Shown here: positions 23,101 through 30,247 of the stretch, piece by piece | How the letters are laid out: every line of letters begins with the position of its first letter | Position numbering within the stretch: the first letter of the stretch is position 1 | NCBI GenBank assembly: GCA_004194705.1 | Contig: SADC01001240.1 | Coordinates: forward strand, 62,001-126,000 | From: Ditylenchus dipsaci | Lineage: Eukaryota; Nematoda; Chromadorea; Rhabditida; Anguinidae | Direction: 5' to 3' | Length of the DNA: 64,000 bases | Made by a program: the position numbers and the translations under genes | The notes under the pieces: generated by a model | What the model saw: only the letters and a program-made list of their open reading frames with translations | Told to the model about the DNA's origin: nothing | Database searches by the model: none

Positions 23101-26100
23101 TTACGAAAACGCAAAAGACAGCTCTGCAGAATATTTACTTTATATTTTAAATTAGCGCTTTTTTTTGAATTTTCAAATGGAATGAGGGCTGCATTGTGAG
23201 GGAAAGGGAATAAAGAGGAAGGAAAGCTTGAAAAAGTGGCTTCCATGGCGCAGTGCGTAAGCGTTTGCGTTTTTTGGCTTAAAATGGTGTTGTTTTGGTG
23301 TTGCAGGTTCAATCCCACGTAGTGACCATACCTGCACGCAGCGCCGCCGGGTAAAATTAAGCAAGTTCGAGCGCCGGCGCCAGCGGCGAAAAAAATTAAG
23401 CGTGTCGGCGCCGGCGGCAAAAATTTTGTGAGGCACCGGCGCTTCGAAAAATGGAAAAATTATATAGTTTTAGAAGTTAACAGAAGGCGGGAGATCTATT
23501 TCAGTACTATGCAAATGATATCAGTTGTAAAAAACGTCGTTTTAATATGAATTTCATCATGTTAAAAAACACATTCAAATGTCACCCTTATTATACATAA
23601 TCCGGCGCCGTGCGCCGCCTGCAAAAAAGACATCTGATGAGCGCCGGCGCCGACGCTTTTTTTTATTTTTGGCGAGCGTGCAAGTATGGTAGTGACACAC
23701 TATTTTTTGTCTTGTTTGACCATTTCTAGGGATAATTTGGGTCGCTGATTCCGAATAGCCGAATGGCGTCAAAAAAGTCTAATTACCTCTAAACTGGCCA
23801 GACAAGCCAAAAAAATAATGTGCCACCACGTGGGATTAAACCTGCAACACCAAAAAAACACCATTTTGGGCCAAAAAACGTGAGCACTTACGCACTGCGC
23901 CATGGAAGCCACTTTTTCAAACCTAAGTTGCTTTGCCCTTCCTTTAAATGGGCCCTTTTTAATAAACGGGCCACCTCGACTTTGAAAACTTACATCCCAA
24001 GCTGTTTATCCCATTTTCTTAACTCCCACGATCTCTATCTAAAAAATTTTAGATTTTAGTTGAGTACCCAAAAACGTCCAGATCGACCTCAAAATTTTCC
24101 GATTCTCGATGGGTTGAAAAATAAACGTGCCAGCCCGTTAAATAGAGAAAATACGGTATATATGCATTCTATGATCAAGAGTTTCGCTCGGAATCATGTC
24201 TAAAGTAAGTGAGTGCGCGCATCTCTAACTCTCAAGCCCCCCAAAAAGGGCGAGCAATGTAAAAGCGACAAAATAATTATTAACAAAAAAAAACAGATGT
24301 GTCAGAAACGGGCCATTTTTCAGCCTAAACAAGACTCTACAACCAAAAGCCAAGAAAATGTGACCAACTTGATGAGTCAACAACTGGACTCGCACCACCA
24401 AGAATTCTACTCTAACAAAGCCTACAAAACAGTCACTGACGCTTTGGATATTTTCAAAGAAGATGACTTGCTAAGCAAACCAGGCGAAAAATTCAACTAT
24501 ACCACCCATGGATTCACATTGTTGAGTGCTGTGCTAGAAAAATGTGCTAACAAGAATTTCGAGCTTCTTCTAACAGAAATGCTGCATGAGCTTGGCATGC
24601 GCAACACTTCTGTAGACACTAAACAAAATATTGTCGGCAACCGGGCAAAGTTAGTTTCTTACTCAGATACTGAAAAAAGTTCTAGATTATCAAAAATAGT
24701 TTGGGAAGGTTATTGTAAGAACTATTTTTTGCCTCGGTCCTCTCTTATTTTTTTCTGAAATTTTTGTCCAAAAAACAAACAACACTTTTTGGCTAATTTG
24801 AGCACCCCCCCTCCCCCCTGGTTCAAAATCGTGTTTCTGGCATTTCTGACCCACTTTTTGGAGACTGCTTTCATGCAAGTTACCACTCATTTTGTAGCCA
24901 GTGAGATGAGCTACAAAATGAGGTATAACTTGGCTGAGAAAATTTTTCGAAAAGTGGATCAAAAAACACAATGCCAAAAAATACGATTTTGAATCAGGGG
25001 GGGGGGTCTTAAATTAGAGATTTTATGGTATGTGAAAAATATGTCTTGGTCTTCTCTGTTGATTTTTTTTCAAAAAAAAATAATTTTTGCCTTGGTCCCC
25101 TCAGCTGATCTTTTTCCAAAATAATAATTTTTTTCTTATCTTTCTAAAAATCATAAAAATGCACTTCTTGTGCCAGAAATTCACATTTACGACACTACCC
25201 TGAGAGTGAATAGATCGTTATGTCAGCCATAGGTTAGCCGCAGAGCGACCAAACCAGCCTAACTGATTTTATTCTAATAAAGCACCAGTCTCTATTAGAG
25301 CACCAAGAGACAATTCAAAAAGGGCCAAAACTGGGGGTTTAAACCATGTTTTATTGCATTTTCAATACGAAGTCAAAAATGTTTTTGGAGGTTGAATAAT
25401 AAAGCACCGTGGTGTTTTATTATAATCAATAAGGTAACTACATTTTTTAGACTTTGAGTGAAAAAATAGTGCATTTTTCAAAGTCCCCATATAAAAAATC
25501 TGACTAAAAGGTTTCGGACAAAATACAACAATATACCGTATTTCCTGTAATAAACGCCCCCCCCCTCGTTCAAAATCGTGTTCTTGGCGTTGTGTTTTTG
25601 AGCCACTTTTTGATTACTTCTCTCAAGCAAATTACCCCTCATTTTGTAGCTCATCTCACTGGCTACAAAATGAGGGGTAATTTGCCCAAGAAAAGTATTC
25701 AAAAAGTGGGTCAAAAACACAACGCCAAGAACACGATTTTGAACGAGGGGGGGGGCGTTTATTACAGGAAATACGGTAGTTTCTGAGTGGGGCTGGCCGC
25801 CTTTTAACGCTCAGAGTTGGCGAGTCAAGTACTCGAAATCGAGTAATTTCGAGGAATATTTTTAATTTCCTAAATTTTTAATAGCCTTTCCTGAGATACG
25901 GTGACCAACTTTTGCCAAGTCTGATTGTGAAAAATTACAGAAACAACAGGGGGACCAAGGCAAAAAATTTTGATGTTGAGGGGTTTCAACAAGATCCGAC
26001 ATTTTCGATTACTTTTCGAAATTAATTTCTACCTTTATTTGCTAGCTGCCTAGGTCTTTTAGTGCTAGTATTTTTGTCCATTTGCCTCACACTTTGTTTC

Positions 26101-27130
26101 AATTCTTCAAATTCCGAACTACTCTTTAAAGACAGCAGCTAAAGTTTAAAACCATAAAAAAGAAGTGTCAAAATTCAATTTAAAAACTTTGAAAAAATTA
26201 AGATACTATCTACGCAACAAAAGCCATCGCTTAGAAAACGTGCCTGAAGTGGACAACTCGAACAAATGGGCTGGTGGAGGCATGATATCTAATGTTCAAG
26301 ATCTTTTGACTTTTGCAAATACTATGTTATACAGGAAAGTCAACTAAAGAACTGCCGTATTTACTTTAATAGTAGCCCTCCTCTAATTATACCCCCCCCC
26401 CTCTAACAGTAACCGTTCCCTAGGAGGGGGTTGAAAAATAGTAGCCCTCCCCTGATAATGGGCCTATTTAGCCCGGTTTCGCCTTCTTCTAATTGTAAAC
26501 CCCCTTCTAATAGTGGCCACCACCAAGACAGTCAAAATGTCCTTTTTGAAATTTTTCATTCGGAGCCCTGCCTATAAAGGCCGATTTTGTCTCCTTTAAT
26601 TGTAGATCCCTCCCAAGAGGGTGGTTGAAATTATTAGCACCGGGGCTACTATTAGAGTAAATACGGTAATTTAAAAATCTCATTTTACAGCCATCAATCC
26701 ACTGCTTACTCAAGCCCTTTGCCATTTCTCCGCAAAGAAACCATGGAAAAGTTGTGGAAAAGTGAGACCAAAATGAGCAACACCAATCCATCTGCTTTGG
26801 ATATCTACTACTATGGGCTGGGATGGGTTAAAGTGGAAGAACTAAACCCTGTAGGAGGAGTTTCTCCATCAAAAACACGTGGATACTGGTATTTTTCGTT
26901 TGCTGTAGCTAATTTTAACTATATAAATTCTGCTTTCCAGGTTTCACACAGGTGCTGCAGTTGGTGCTTCTTCCATTTTGTTGATCAAACCAACCAGCAA
27001 GACAGCAGAAAATGGGTTTGCAGAAGGTGTATGTGTAGCTATTTTGGTCAATCTACAGGATGCTGGCTCTGGAAAAGTTACTCTTGCTCTAAATATTGCT
27101 GAGATGTTTGAGAACGAATGTAGTTTATAA
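11118..27130 (+). CDS. LACTB: LACTB-like mitochondrial serine beta-lactamase-fold protease, 7 exons
   Basis: Exons by eye: 11118-11339, 11394-11606, 11659-11766, 24297-24649, 26203-26334, 26691-26888 and 26941-27130, giving about 471 aa (human LACTB is 547). LACTB is a penicillin-binding-protein-like serine peptidase of the mitochondrial intermembrane space that forms filaments. Residues 8-25 are hydrophobic, fitting a mitochondrial signal or anchor. Exon 2 holds the SxxK active-site motif (IASISKS). Exon 4 holds the Tyr-containing second motif (FNYTTHGFTLL). Exon 5 holds VDNSNKWAGGG and exon 7 the HTG motif (WFHTGAAVGASS). Exon 3-exon 4 joins in phase 0 across 12.5 kb of repeats containing two antisense genes. 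The exon 5-6 join has no in-frame GT donor (see findings). The stop is followed after 15 bp by a MITE duplication. The family call is firm; expression is not shown. Confidence 0.88.
11870..12120. repeat. Copy of the ACCCCCCTCCAAGAATCCGACC family
   Basis: This block is the reverse complement of 34286-34523. It shares AGAATCCGACCTTTnAAAAT, GGCTTAGCCCTTAG, CGTACGGAAGTTGTGACTAA and AAATCGTTGGGGGG. The TTAGGCTTAGCCC words also occur alone at 6750-6830. Confidence 0.7.
12200..12705. mobile_element. hAT-type MITE, 8-bp TSD GTTTTAGC
   Basis: GTTTTAGC is present at 12192-12199 and 12706-12713. The inverted ends are TAGAGCTGGG... and, reverse complemented, TAGAGTTGGGC... Near both ends, TTACCGGTCATAATC words repeat. 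The middle holds a further inverted pair around CCTTGGTCCCCC. It lies in LACTB intron 3. Confidence 0.85.
12972..13217. mobile_element. Tigger-like palindromic MITE, TA target
   Basis: CAGTCGACGCTCTCCATTGC at the left, GCAATGGAGAGCATCGACTG at the right, with TA on both sides. The left arm continues into GTTCGTTCCCACCTTGGGTCCGACAC, a block shared with the elements at 14342 and 15324. Confidence 0.85.
13220..13885. other. Intron sequence without recognised gene
   Basis: A cluster of GATCnACCTTCA/TTTAACGGCC words at 13250-13380 looks like decayed repeat. A tRNA-like T-arm word (GGGATTTGAATCTG) lies at 13588. I see nothing else. Confidence 0.45.
13889..16124 (-). CDS. ISCU-like iron-sulfur scaffold paralogue lacking the third conserved Cys
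   Basis: Three exons on the minus strand: 15915-16124, 13998-14181 and 13889-13947, giving 150 aa. ISCU receives sulfur from the NFS1 desulfurase and iron to build 2Fe-2S clusters in mitochondria. The family is clear: MVLDHYNKPKNMGS, the first ligand motif APVCGDMLKLQI, GCCATTASGS with the second Cys, and ATEWIKG. In the normal family a third segment reads LPPVKLHCSML. Here it reads LPTTEIHASIL, so the Cys that serves as ligand and persulfide acceptor is Ala and the LPPVK chaperone motif is lost. His before it is kept. The chosen start (16124) has a short, weakly basic N-terminus; an upstream in-frame ATG lies at 16334. Splice sites (GTAGGT/TTAAG, GTAAGA/TTTCAG) are canonical and the frame is open, so this is not obviously a dead pseudogene. 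It is nested antisense in LACTB intron 3. Confidence 0.8.
14342..14840. mobile_element. Tigger-like palindromic MITE in the first intron of the ISCU-like gene
   Basis: TA flanks CAGTGAATTCTGGATT... and ...ACTTGATTG. Near both ends the blocks GTGCCGTAAAATCGAGACTT and GTTCCCGCCTTGGGTCCGACA are present in inverted orientation. The interior repeats AAGAGACTCGCGGGTCT words. Confidence 0.7.
15324..15749. mobile_element. Tigger-like palindromic MITE, near-perfect 200-bp arms
   Basis: TA-CAGTCGACGCTCCCAGTAAC at the left is mirrored at the right by GGGAGCGTCGACTG-TA. Long arms meet at about 15535-15545 around the word GGTGTATGTTAATGGGAG. The arms carry the shared GTTCGTTCCCGnCTnGGGTCCGACA block. It lies in the first intron of the ISCU-like gene. 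Confidence 0.9.
16385..17055. other. Intronic AT-rich stretch, possible hAT end at its start
   Basis: CCAGACCTGTGCCGGGCCGA at 16399 resembles the inverted end CCAGGCCTGTGCACGGCCGG near 58060. Apart from that I see no gene or bounded element. Confidence 0.4.
17065..17361. mobile_element. TIR element with TTTAAAGGGGCATGCTCG ends
   Basis: The left end TTTAAAGGGGCATGCTCGTC and the right end, reverse complemented TTTAAACGGGCATGCTCGCT, form inverted termini. They belong to the same GGGCATGC family as 7230-7420 and 20710-20955. A tRNA-like word (GAATCGAACCGACGACC) lies inside. Confidence 0.65.
17395..17700. repeat. Hairpin carrying GGTCCCCCCTGTTGTTTTTT
   Basis: TTTTGGTCCCCCCTGTTG at 17421 is answered by CAACAGGGGGACTAAGG near 17680. 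The arms also share AAAATTTT-rich stretches. The word recurs in at least fifteen places in the window. Confidence 0.55.
17820..17905 (-). repeat. tRNA-derived SINE-like fragment
   Basis: Read on the minus strand it contains a B-box-like GGTTCGATCCC and an upstream AGTGGATCAGC segment spaced as in a tRNA gene, followed by the words CATATGGTGGCACG shared with 21530-21550 and 23820-23830. It does not fold as a complete tRNA. Confidence 0.55.
18048..19222. repeat. Nested hairpin: outer CAGTAAATTACTG repeat interrupted by a TA-flanked palindrome
   Basis: The outer arms (18048-18190 and 19150-19222, with part at 18620-18730) share CAGTAAATTTGAATTTCGA and CAGTGAAATACTAC. A second inverted pair (18280-18400 versus 18440-18560) shares TTCTGAGCGATTTAGC and AGGTGAACT. 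Everything appears repeat-derived. Confidence 0.75.
18734..19149. mobile_element. Tc1/mariner-type palindromic MITE, TA target
   Basis: TA-CAGGGTGGCGCAAGAAATTC...GAATTTCTTGCGCCACCCTG-TA. The arms of nearly 200 bp are almost perfect and meet around 18930-18950. They include TTGGTCCCCCCTTTGGTATA. It is inserted in the outer hairpin at 18048-19222. Confidence 0.9.
19512..19946 (-). CDS. GNAT-family N-acetyltransferase (small, possibly N-terminally frame-broken)
   Basis: An uninterrupted frame of 144 codons starts MMNEPNN. GNAT enzymes move the acetyl group of acetyl-CoA to an amine. Motif A is visible: a beta strand KITLLYFYV followed by the pyrophosphate-binding QKSGIGSKLMEYFL (Q-x-x-G-I-G). 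Motif B follows as AEPAYKLYQKCGF and then a final strand. The first helix/strand region is short. Immediately upstream, another minus-strand frame (19943-20137) overlaps the start by four bases in a different phase, and both have similar composition; a single indel near the AAAAA at 19965 would join them. The substrate is unknown. It lies antisense in LACTB intron 3. Confidence 0.7.
   Translation of the reverse strand: MMNEPNNLLNLYYKSTERIGCYEHTQNFKQLVGFLVFEPNSASKITLLYFYVKVEKQKSGIGSKLMEYFLRKVDKARKGLELEIEIDVNHIDAEPAYKLYQKCGFTQISQILYTTNLKKKFENLEPVKGMYCNSSKKKKFFWFW
19943..20137 (-). other. Open frame just upstream of the GNAT gene
   Basis: 64 codons starting MEEKSRFK, ending at a TAA that overlaps the ATGATG start of the acetyltransferase. 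It may be the N-terminal part of that protein separated by a frameshift, or a chance frame. No domain is recognised on its own. Confidence 0.25.
20234..20395. mobile_element. TACCGTA-family MITE (phrase CTCTAATAGAGCCCCCC)
   Basis: TACCGTAGATCCTCTAATAG at the left and CTATTAGAGGATTTACGGTA at the right. Next to the left end the word CTCTAATAGAGCCCCCC is repeated twice; GGGGGCTCTATTAGAGG faces it at the right. The terminal TA could be the target duplication. Confidence 0.85.
20710..20955. mobile_element. Hairpin MITE with TTAAAGGGGGTATACCCACG / GGGCATGCCCTTTAA ends
   Basis: The inverted ends enclose CCACGCTAATAAGAGGTGGTG and its complement, then CCCGGGAATTC and long arms with ACGGATTTTTCAACTTGGTTT. 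It is the most complete copy of the family also seen at 905, 7230 and 17065. Confidence 0.85.
20960..21335. other. Intron stretch with no recognised element
   Basis: A short ATA microsatellite lies at 21008-21022 and TATGTAGAGA words are tandem at 21117-21155. I see no gene. Confidence 0.4.
21340..21640. repeat. tRNA-derived SINE-like unit in an inverted pair
   Basis: On the minus strand, 21640-21530 reads TGGCGCAGTGGATAAGC, a good tRNA A-box region. About 40 bases later comes GGTTGGATCCC, a B-box-like word. The plus strand at 21345-21400 repeats the A-box part in opposite orientation (CTGGTGCAGTGGATAAGC). A SINE and its partial inverted copy therefore form a foldback. The anticodon stem does not fold properly. 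Confidence 0.65.
21736..22428. mobile_element. Palindromic element with CTACCGGAGTATAACCCCCC ends
   Basis: CTACCGGAGTATAACCCCCC at the left is mirrored by GGGGGGTATACTCCGGTAGCG at the right. Arms share CACCCTATATCGACC and GAGTTCTGG. The centre is the GTAAGTGAGTGCGCGCATCTC core with a CAACCAAGCCCC loop. Other copies of the core are at 4880, 22735, 24175, 27960, 33215, 40250, 41810, 47320 and 62680. Confidence 0.8.
22735..22812. repeat. Partial copy of the GTAAGTGAGTGCGCGC core
   Basis: It reads AAATAGTCTCTAAATGC, then TCATGTCTAAGGTAAGTGAGTGCGCGCATCT, without the mirrored half. Between 22440 and 23030 nothing else is recognised. Confidence 0.7.
23225..23945. repeat. tRNA-derived SINE-like unit in an inverted pair, split by a MITE
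   Basis: The left copy has TGGCGCAGTGCGTAAGCG (A box) and GCAGGTTCAATCCCACG (B box) at 23241-23318. The right copy at 23820-23915 is the reverse complement. The 362-bp MITE at 23327-23688 is inserted directly after the B box of the left copy. Confidence 0.7.
23327..23688. mobile_element. hAT-type MITE, 8-bp TSD GTAGTGAC
   Basis: GTAGTGAC occurs at 23319-23326 and 23689-23696. The ends are CATACCTGCACGC and, inverted, CATACTTGCACGC. The interior is rich in GCGCCGGCGCC. No coding capacity. Confidence 0.9.
24175..24240. repeat. Partial copy of the GTAAGTGAGTGCGCGC core before LACTB exon 4
   Basis: GATCAAGAGTTTCGCTCGGAATCATGTCTAAAGTAAGTGAG-type sequence ends about 55 bp upstream of the exon 4 acceptor. 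An AAATACGGTA word ends at 24158, so a TACCGTA element end also lies here. Confidence 0.65.
24800..25010. repeat. Hairpin of the AAAATCGTGTTNNTGGC family
   Basis: The arms share TTCAAAATCGTGTTTCTGGCAT, CCACTTTTTGGAGAC and CATTTTGTAGCnnnTGAG around the centre CAGTGAGATGAGCTAC. The ends are poly-C/poly-G. Other copies are at 25536, 36177 and 58938. It lies in LACTB intron 4. Confidence 0.85.
25536..25779. mobile_element. TACCGTA-family palindrome with AAAATCGTGTT arms
   Basis: TACCGTATTTCCTGTAATAAACGCCCCCCCCC at the left is mirrored at the right as GGGGGGGCGTTTATTACAGG...TACGGTA. The arms are near perfect for more than 100 bp and meet at CTCATCTCACTGGCTAC. It lies in LACTB intron 4. Confidence 0.9.
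26354..26670. mobile_element. TACCGTA-family element right behind LACTB exon 5
   Basis: GCCGTATTTACTTTAATAGTAGCCC...GGGGCTACTATTAGAGTAAATACGGTA. Subterminal words CTCTAATnnTAnCCCCC are repeated at both ends. The element begins about 20 bp after the predicted exon 5 end, and its right end abuts the polypyrimidine tract of exon 6. Confidence 0.8.
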
Positions 27131-27153
27131 AAGAGAGTTTTGTTAAAATTATG

Positions 27154-27377
27154 GGCTCTGTTCAGATCGGGGGGGGGGGGGCACCTTTTTGCCTTGGTCC
27201 CCCCTGTTGTTTTTTCTTGTAAAATGCTTGGTACCCCTTGTCTGTTATAGTCAAATTGACAATGTGATTGTGATGATCAAGCTGATCATGGTTAACGTGA
27301 TCACCTTAACCATGATCACCGTTAAAACAACAGGGGGACCAAGGCAAATAAAGGTGCCCCCCGATTTGAATAGAGCC
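27154..27377. mobile_element. MITE with perfect 8-bp TSD AAATTATG, just after the LACTB stop
   Basis: AAATTATG at 27146-27153 and 27378-27385. The ends are GGCTCTGTTCAGATCGGGG and, inverted, GGCTCTATTCAAATCGGGG. Arms hold TTGCCTTGGTCCCCCCTGTTG and its complement; the centre is a GATCA-rich palindrome. It starts 23 bp after the LACTB stop codon, so it would lie in the 3' UTR. Confidence 0.9.
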
Positions 27378-27659
27378 AAATTATGCATGTTTATTAATAT
27401 TTATCGACAGGTAAAGAATATTTTAAATATTAATATATCATAAAGCCTTTATAACAGTGTTCTCATCTGTACTTTATTTAAAGATTCATACTTTGTTTGG
27501 AATCCTAAATCTTTAAAATTTTTGAGATTTCACGTAAAAATCTTGATTTTCGGTGCTCAAATCTCAAGAAGCACTGGATAAAATGGCACTTTTTGACGAA
27601 AAAATGCCCAAATTGTACTTTATTTGGCCAAATTTACTTTATTTAAAAATTTTGAGATG

Positions 27660-27785
27660 AGAACCCTGCTGTATAAGCTTTCCTGCTCCCTTCCTGGAAA
27701 CCTCATAAATGGAGTGTTGCATATGTGTTCCCGAGAAGTAGAACCAATTATGATGCTAGTAATGAGCAAACTGACGCTACCTGAG
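27660..27785 (+). pseudogene. Relic of the last TM exon of a 7TM receptor
   Basis: An open segment reads PGNLINGVLHMCSREVEP then IMMLVMSKL. It matches the TM7 exon of the two minus-strand receptor genes (PYGNFINAVL, GVEPILMLAMSKL). No other exon is found nearby on this strand. It is bounded on the right by the CTACCTGAGTATAACC end of the next element. Confidence 0.65.
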
Positions 27786-28232
27786 TATAACCAACCCCTA
27801 AATGAAATTTTTTTAAAGTGTTTCCAAGCACCCTATATCGACCCAAAATCACCTTAGAAGTTCAAAAAGACAATATTTTTGAGTTCTGGTCGATAAAAAA
27901 TTGAGTTTTGGGCATTTTGAAATTTCGACTTTTCACTTGTTTTACCATGTTTTGGTCACTGGAGCTGGGCAAAACGGCCTCTAAATGCATTTTGTTCAAT
28001 AGTCTTGCTCGGAATTATGTCTAAAATAAGTGAGTGCGCGCATCTCTAGCCTACCAAGCCCCCTGCGGCTTGGTGGGTCAGGTGCAGTGATGGGTAAGCG
28101 GGCAATTTTCGACCCAGCACCGTCCCTAACTCCTTCGAGCTCCTGAGGTGATTTTAGATTAATATAGGGTGTTTGGAAACACATTAAAATATCTCCTTTG
28201 GGGAGAGGGGGTGGGATACTCCGTTAGCGCTA
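27773..28232. mobile_element. Palindromic element, CTACCTGAGTATAACC ends
   Basis: A divergent copy of 21736-22428. Its left end CGCTACCTGAGTATAACC faces GGATACTCCGTTAGCGCTAG on the right, with the shared TTTTGAGTTCTGG arms and the GTGAGTGCGCGCATCTC core. Confidence 0.75.
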
Positions 28233-28234
28233 GC

Positions 28235-29085
28235 AAATTAATACGACAAAATGGGCCATTTAGAACATTCAAAAATGTGCACCCAAGTTAATGAAAAATT
28301 GGGCACAAGATGATTGACAGTCACAATTTTGGGCTCTATATGTGTTGAAGGTGCCCCCGAAGAAAATATGCCTTCGTCCCCCTGTGGTTTGAAAAGTTTT
28401 TTTTTGAAAAATTCATTCACCGAATTTTTTGCATTTATTCAGCAATTGGAAAGGAAAGAAAATTAAATGAATAAATTTTATGAATTAGGATTTATTTTTC
28501 ATTTCATACAAAATAGACATTTTCTGTCCTAGAAAAATTGATTTATATCCTAAACCCGGTTCGATTTTACACATCAAAACTAGGTTATTGGGTAGTATCG
28601 AAATATCGGTACCCAGGAATACAGTTAGACTTCAATTGGTGGGGCCCAAGAAGTGATATCTACGTTGTAACGTCCAAGTAGAAAGTTAGTTGTAATTGTT
28701 AGCTCGAATGTATTTCTGGCAGCAAACATTTTTTTAGGTTTTGTTGCCGTGTTCATTTTTTAGATGGTATATAGAAACTATAACGAATATTTTAGAATAA
28801 TCATCATTTGGGTTCAAACACATTGCAGGTCATTTTGGGAAGTTAACTAGCATTTTCATCACTTTAAGCTGTCAGAAGTATGGGCGTGCAGCGTGAACAT
28901 CTTATCGTCATATTGTAGCGCACTTCAAAAGTTCCAAAACCTATTTCACAGAATTGTTTTGAAAACCTGAGTGTTGAGGTATGGCTCTTTGAAAAAATAT
29001 TTTTTTTTAAATTGGTCAAAAATTGAAAAAGTTGGAAAAACTTCGATTTTGGTCATTTTTCAAGAAATTGATTTGTTTTTTTAAA
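28235..29085. other. Non-coding stretch with unassigned repeats
   Basis: The segment 28790-28990 (GTTAACTAGCATTTTCATCACTT, TTTTGAAAACCTGAG) recurs in inverse orientation at 30470-30720. The two therefore form an outer inverted repeat around the TACCGTA element at 29091-30445. No gene is seen. Confidence 0.5.
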
Positions 29086-29609
29086 GGCTATACCGTATAA
29101 CCTCTATTAATCCCCCACCCTCTATTAAACCCCCACCCTCTAATAATCCCCAACCCCCGAGGGGGGTTGAACAATAATCCCACCCTCTAATAATCCCCCC
29201 CCCTATCCGATTTTAAGGGCGGCTGCGCCACTTTTTCTTTAACGTTTTTCTAGTTGATTTTCATGTTAAAACTCAATGATTGTCATTCCACAAACGTGAC
29301 CTTGATCCAATAACATTCACCTTTCATTTTGAACAGCTATTTTATTGATATTTTCAAAGAAGATTTCGTTTTCGTTATCAGATTAGCAGCCTTCTTTTTC
29401 ATCGTCCTGCCATCTCGACCTAGTTCTTATTTTTGATCTTGTAAAAAATTTCCAGGCCCTTCGATTGACCTACCTGGTTTGAAGCATGCTATTTGTGTAT
29501 CTTCTGATCCTGATCGAGGACGCAAACTTAGTAACTGAAAAACCACAAAAACCTGTTCAACTACTGCGATTGCTATATCACTAACAATGTTTACGAAATA
29601 ATAATACTG

Positions 29610-29700
29610 GCGTTGCGTAGAGTTGAGAGACTCGCTACCAGAAACGACAAGAAGAAATGGTGGGAAGACATTCGCGCTACTAGGGTTCACTCTTCGGCTG
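29610..29700 (+). pseudogene. WWED/RATR coding remnant inside a TACCGTA element
   Basis: About 30 codons in one frame (LALRRVERLATRN..KKWWEDIRATR) end at a TGA. A homologous but longer frame exists in the sister element on the minus strand at 51398-51601. Conservation of a basic Trp-Trp-Glu-Asp motif between two copies suggests the family once had a protein. I do not recognise the family. Confidence 0.45.
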
Positions 29701-29813
29701 TGTGAAGTCGCTTTTTGGAGGTCAAGTAGCTTTGTGGATATATAAAAAATTCACACAGAAAAAAACTAATGAAAAATAAGCAAAAAGTGAGGCGAAAAGC
29801 GAGACGTCAAGTA

Positions 29814-30247
29814 TAGGGTTGGCACTCAGTTAACTCGACTTTTCAAAATTTTCGACTTTATTTCTTGTATTTATGTGTGTTTTTGCCCAAAATTCTGAAC
29901 TTGTGACCACGCAACTAAAAGCCTATTTCACTGGCTACACAATGGTATAATAATGGTATAAAACATCTTCAGTCCCGTCTACAAAAAGAGGTCTATTTTA
30001 ATGAAACGAAGACTCATCAAAAACGAAGAATCGCGAAGACTCGCTTCGTTTTCGAAGAGTCTTCGTTTTATTAAAATAGACCTCTTTTTGTAGACGGAAC
30101 TGAAAATTGTTTATACTATTGTGTAGCTAGTGAAATAGGCTTTTAGTTGCGTGGTCACAAGTTCAGAATTTTGGGGAAAAACACACATAAATACAAGAAG
30201 TAAAGTCGAAAATTTTGAAAAGTCGAGTTAACTGTGTGCCAACCCTA
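29814..30247. mobile_element. hAT-type MITE, 8-bp TSD GTCAAGTA
   Basis: GTCAAGTA at 29806-29813 and 30248-30255. The ends are TAGGGTTGGCACTCAGTTAAC and, inverted, TAGGGTTGGCACACAGTTAAC. The near-perfect palindrome centres on TCTTCGTTTTnGAAGAGTC. Confidence 0.92.

Larger units (their letters stand above)
11767..24296 (+). other. 12.5-kb third intron of the LACTB-like gene
   Basis: The donor GTAGGC follows codon CAG at 11764-11766 and the acceptor AAACAG precedes 24297. All other introns of the gene except intron 4 (about 1.55 kb) and intron 5 (about 356 bp) are under 60 bp. The intron contains the ISCU-like and GNAT genes on the opposite strand and at least ten palindromic elements listed separately. 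Confidence 0.75.

Noticed and set aside
25478..25786. Two overlapping 64-80 codon frames on opposite strands (MFLTHFLNT, MFLSHFLIT)
   Set aside because: They are the two arms of one palindrome read in each direction; similar translations appear at 24690-24992 and 58769-59122.
11118..27130. A bacterial beta-lactamase from contamination or transfer
   Set aside because: The gene has introns and LACTB-specific segments (VDNSNKWAGGG, WFHTGAAVGASS), so it is the animal mitochondrial family.
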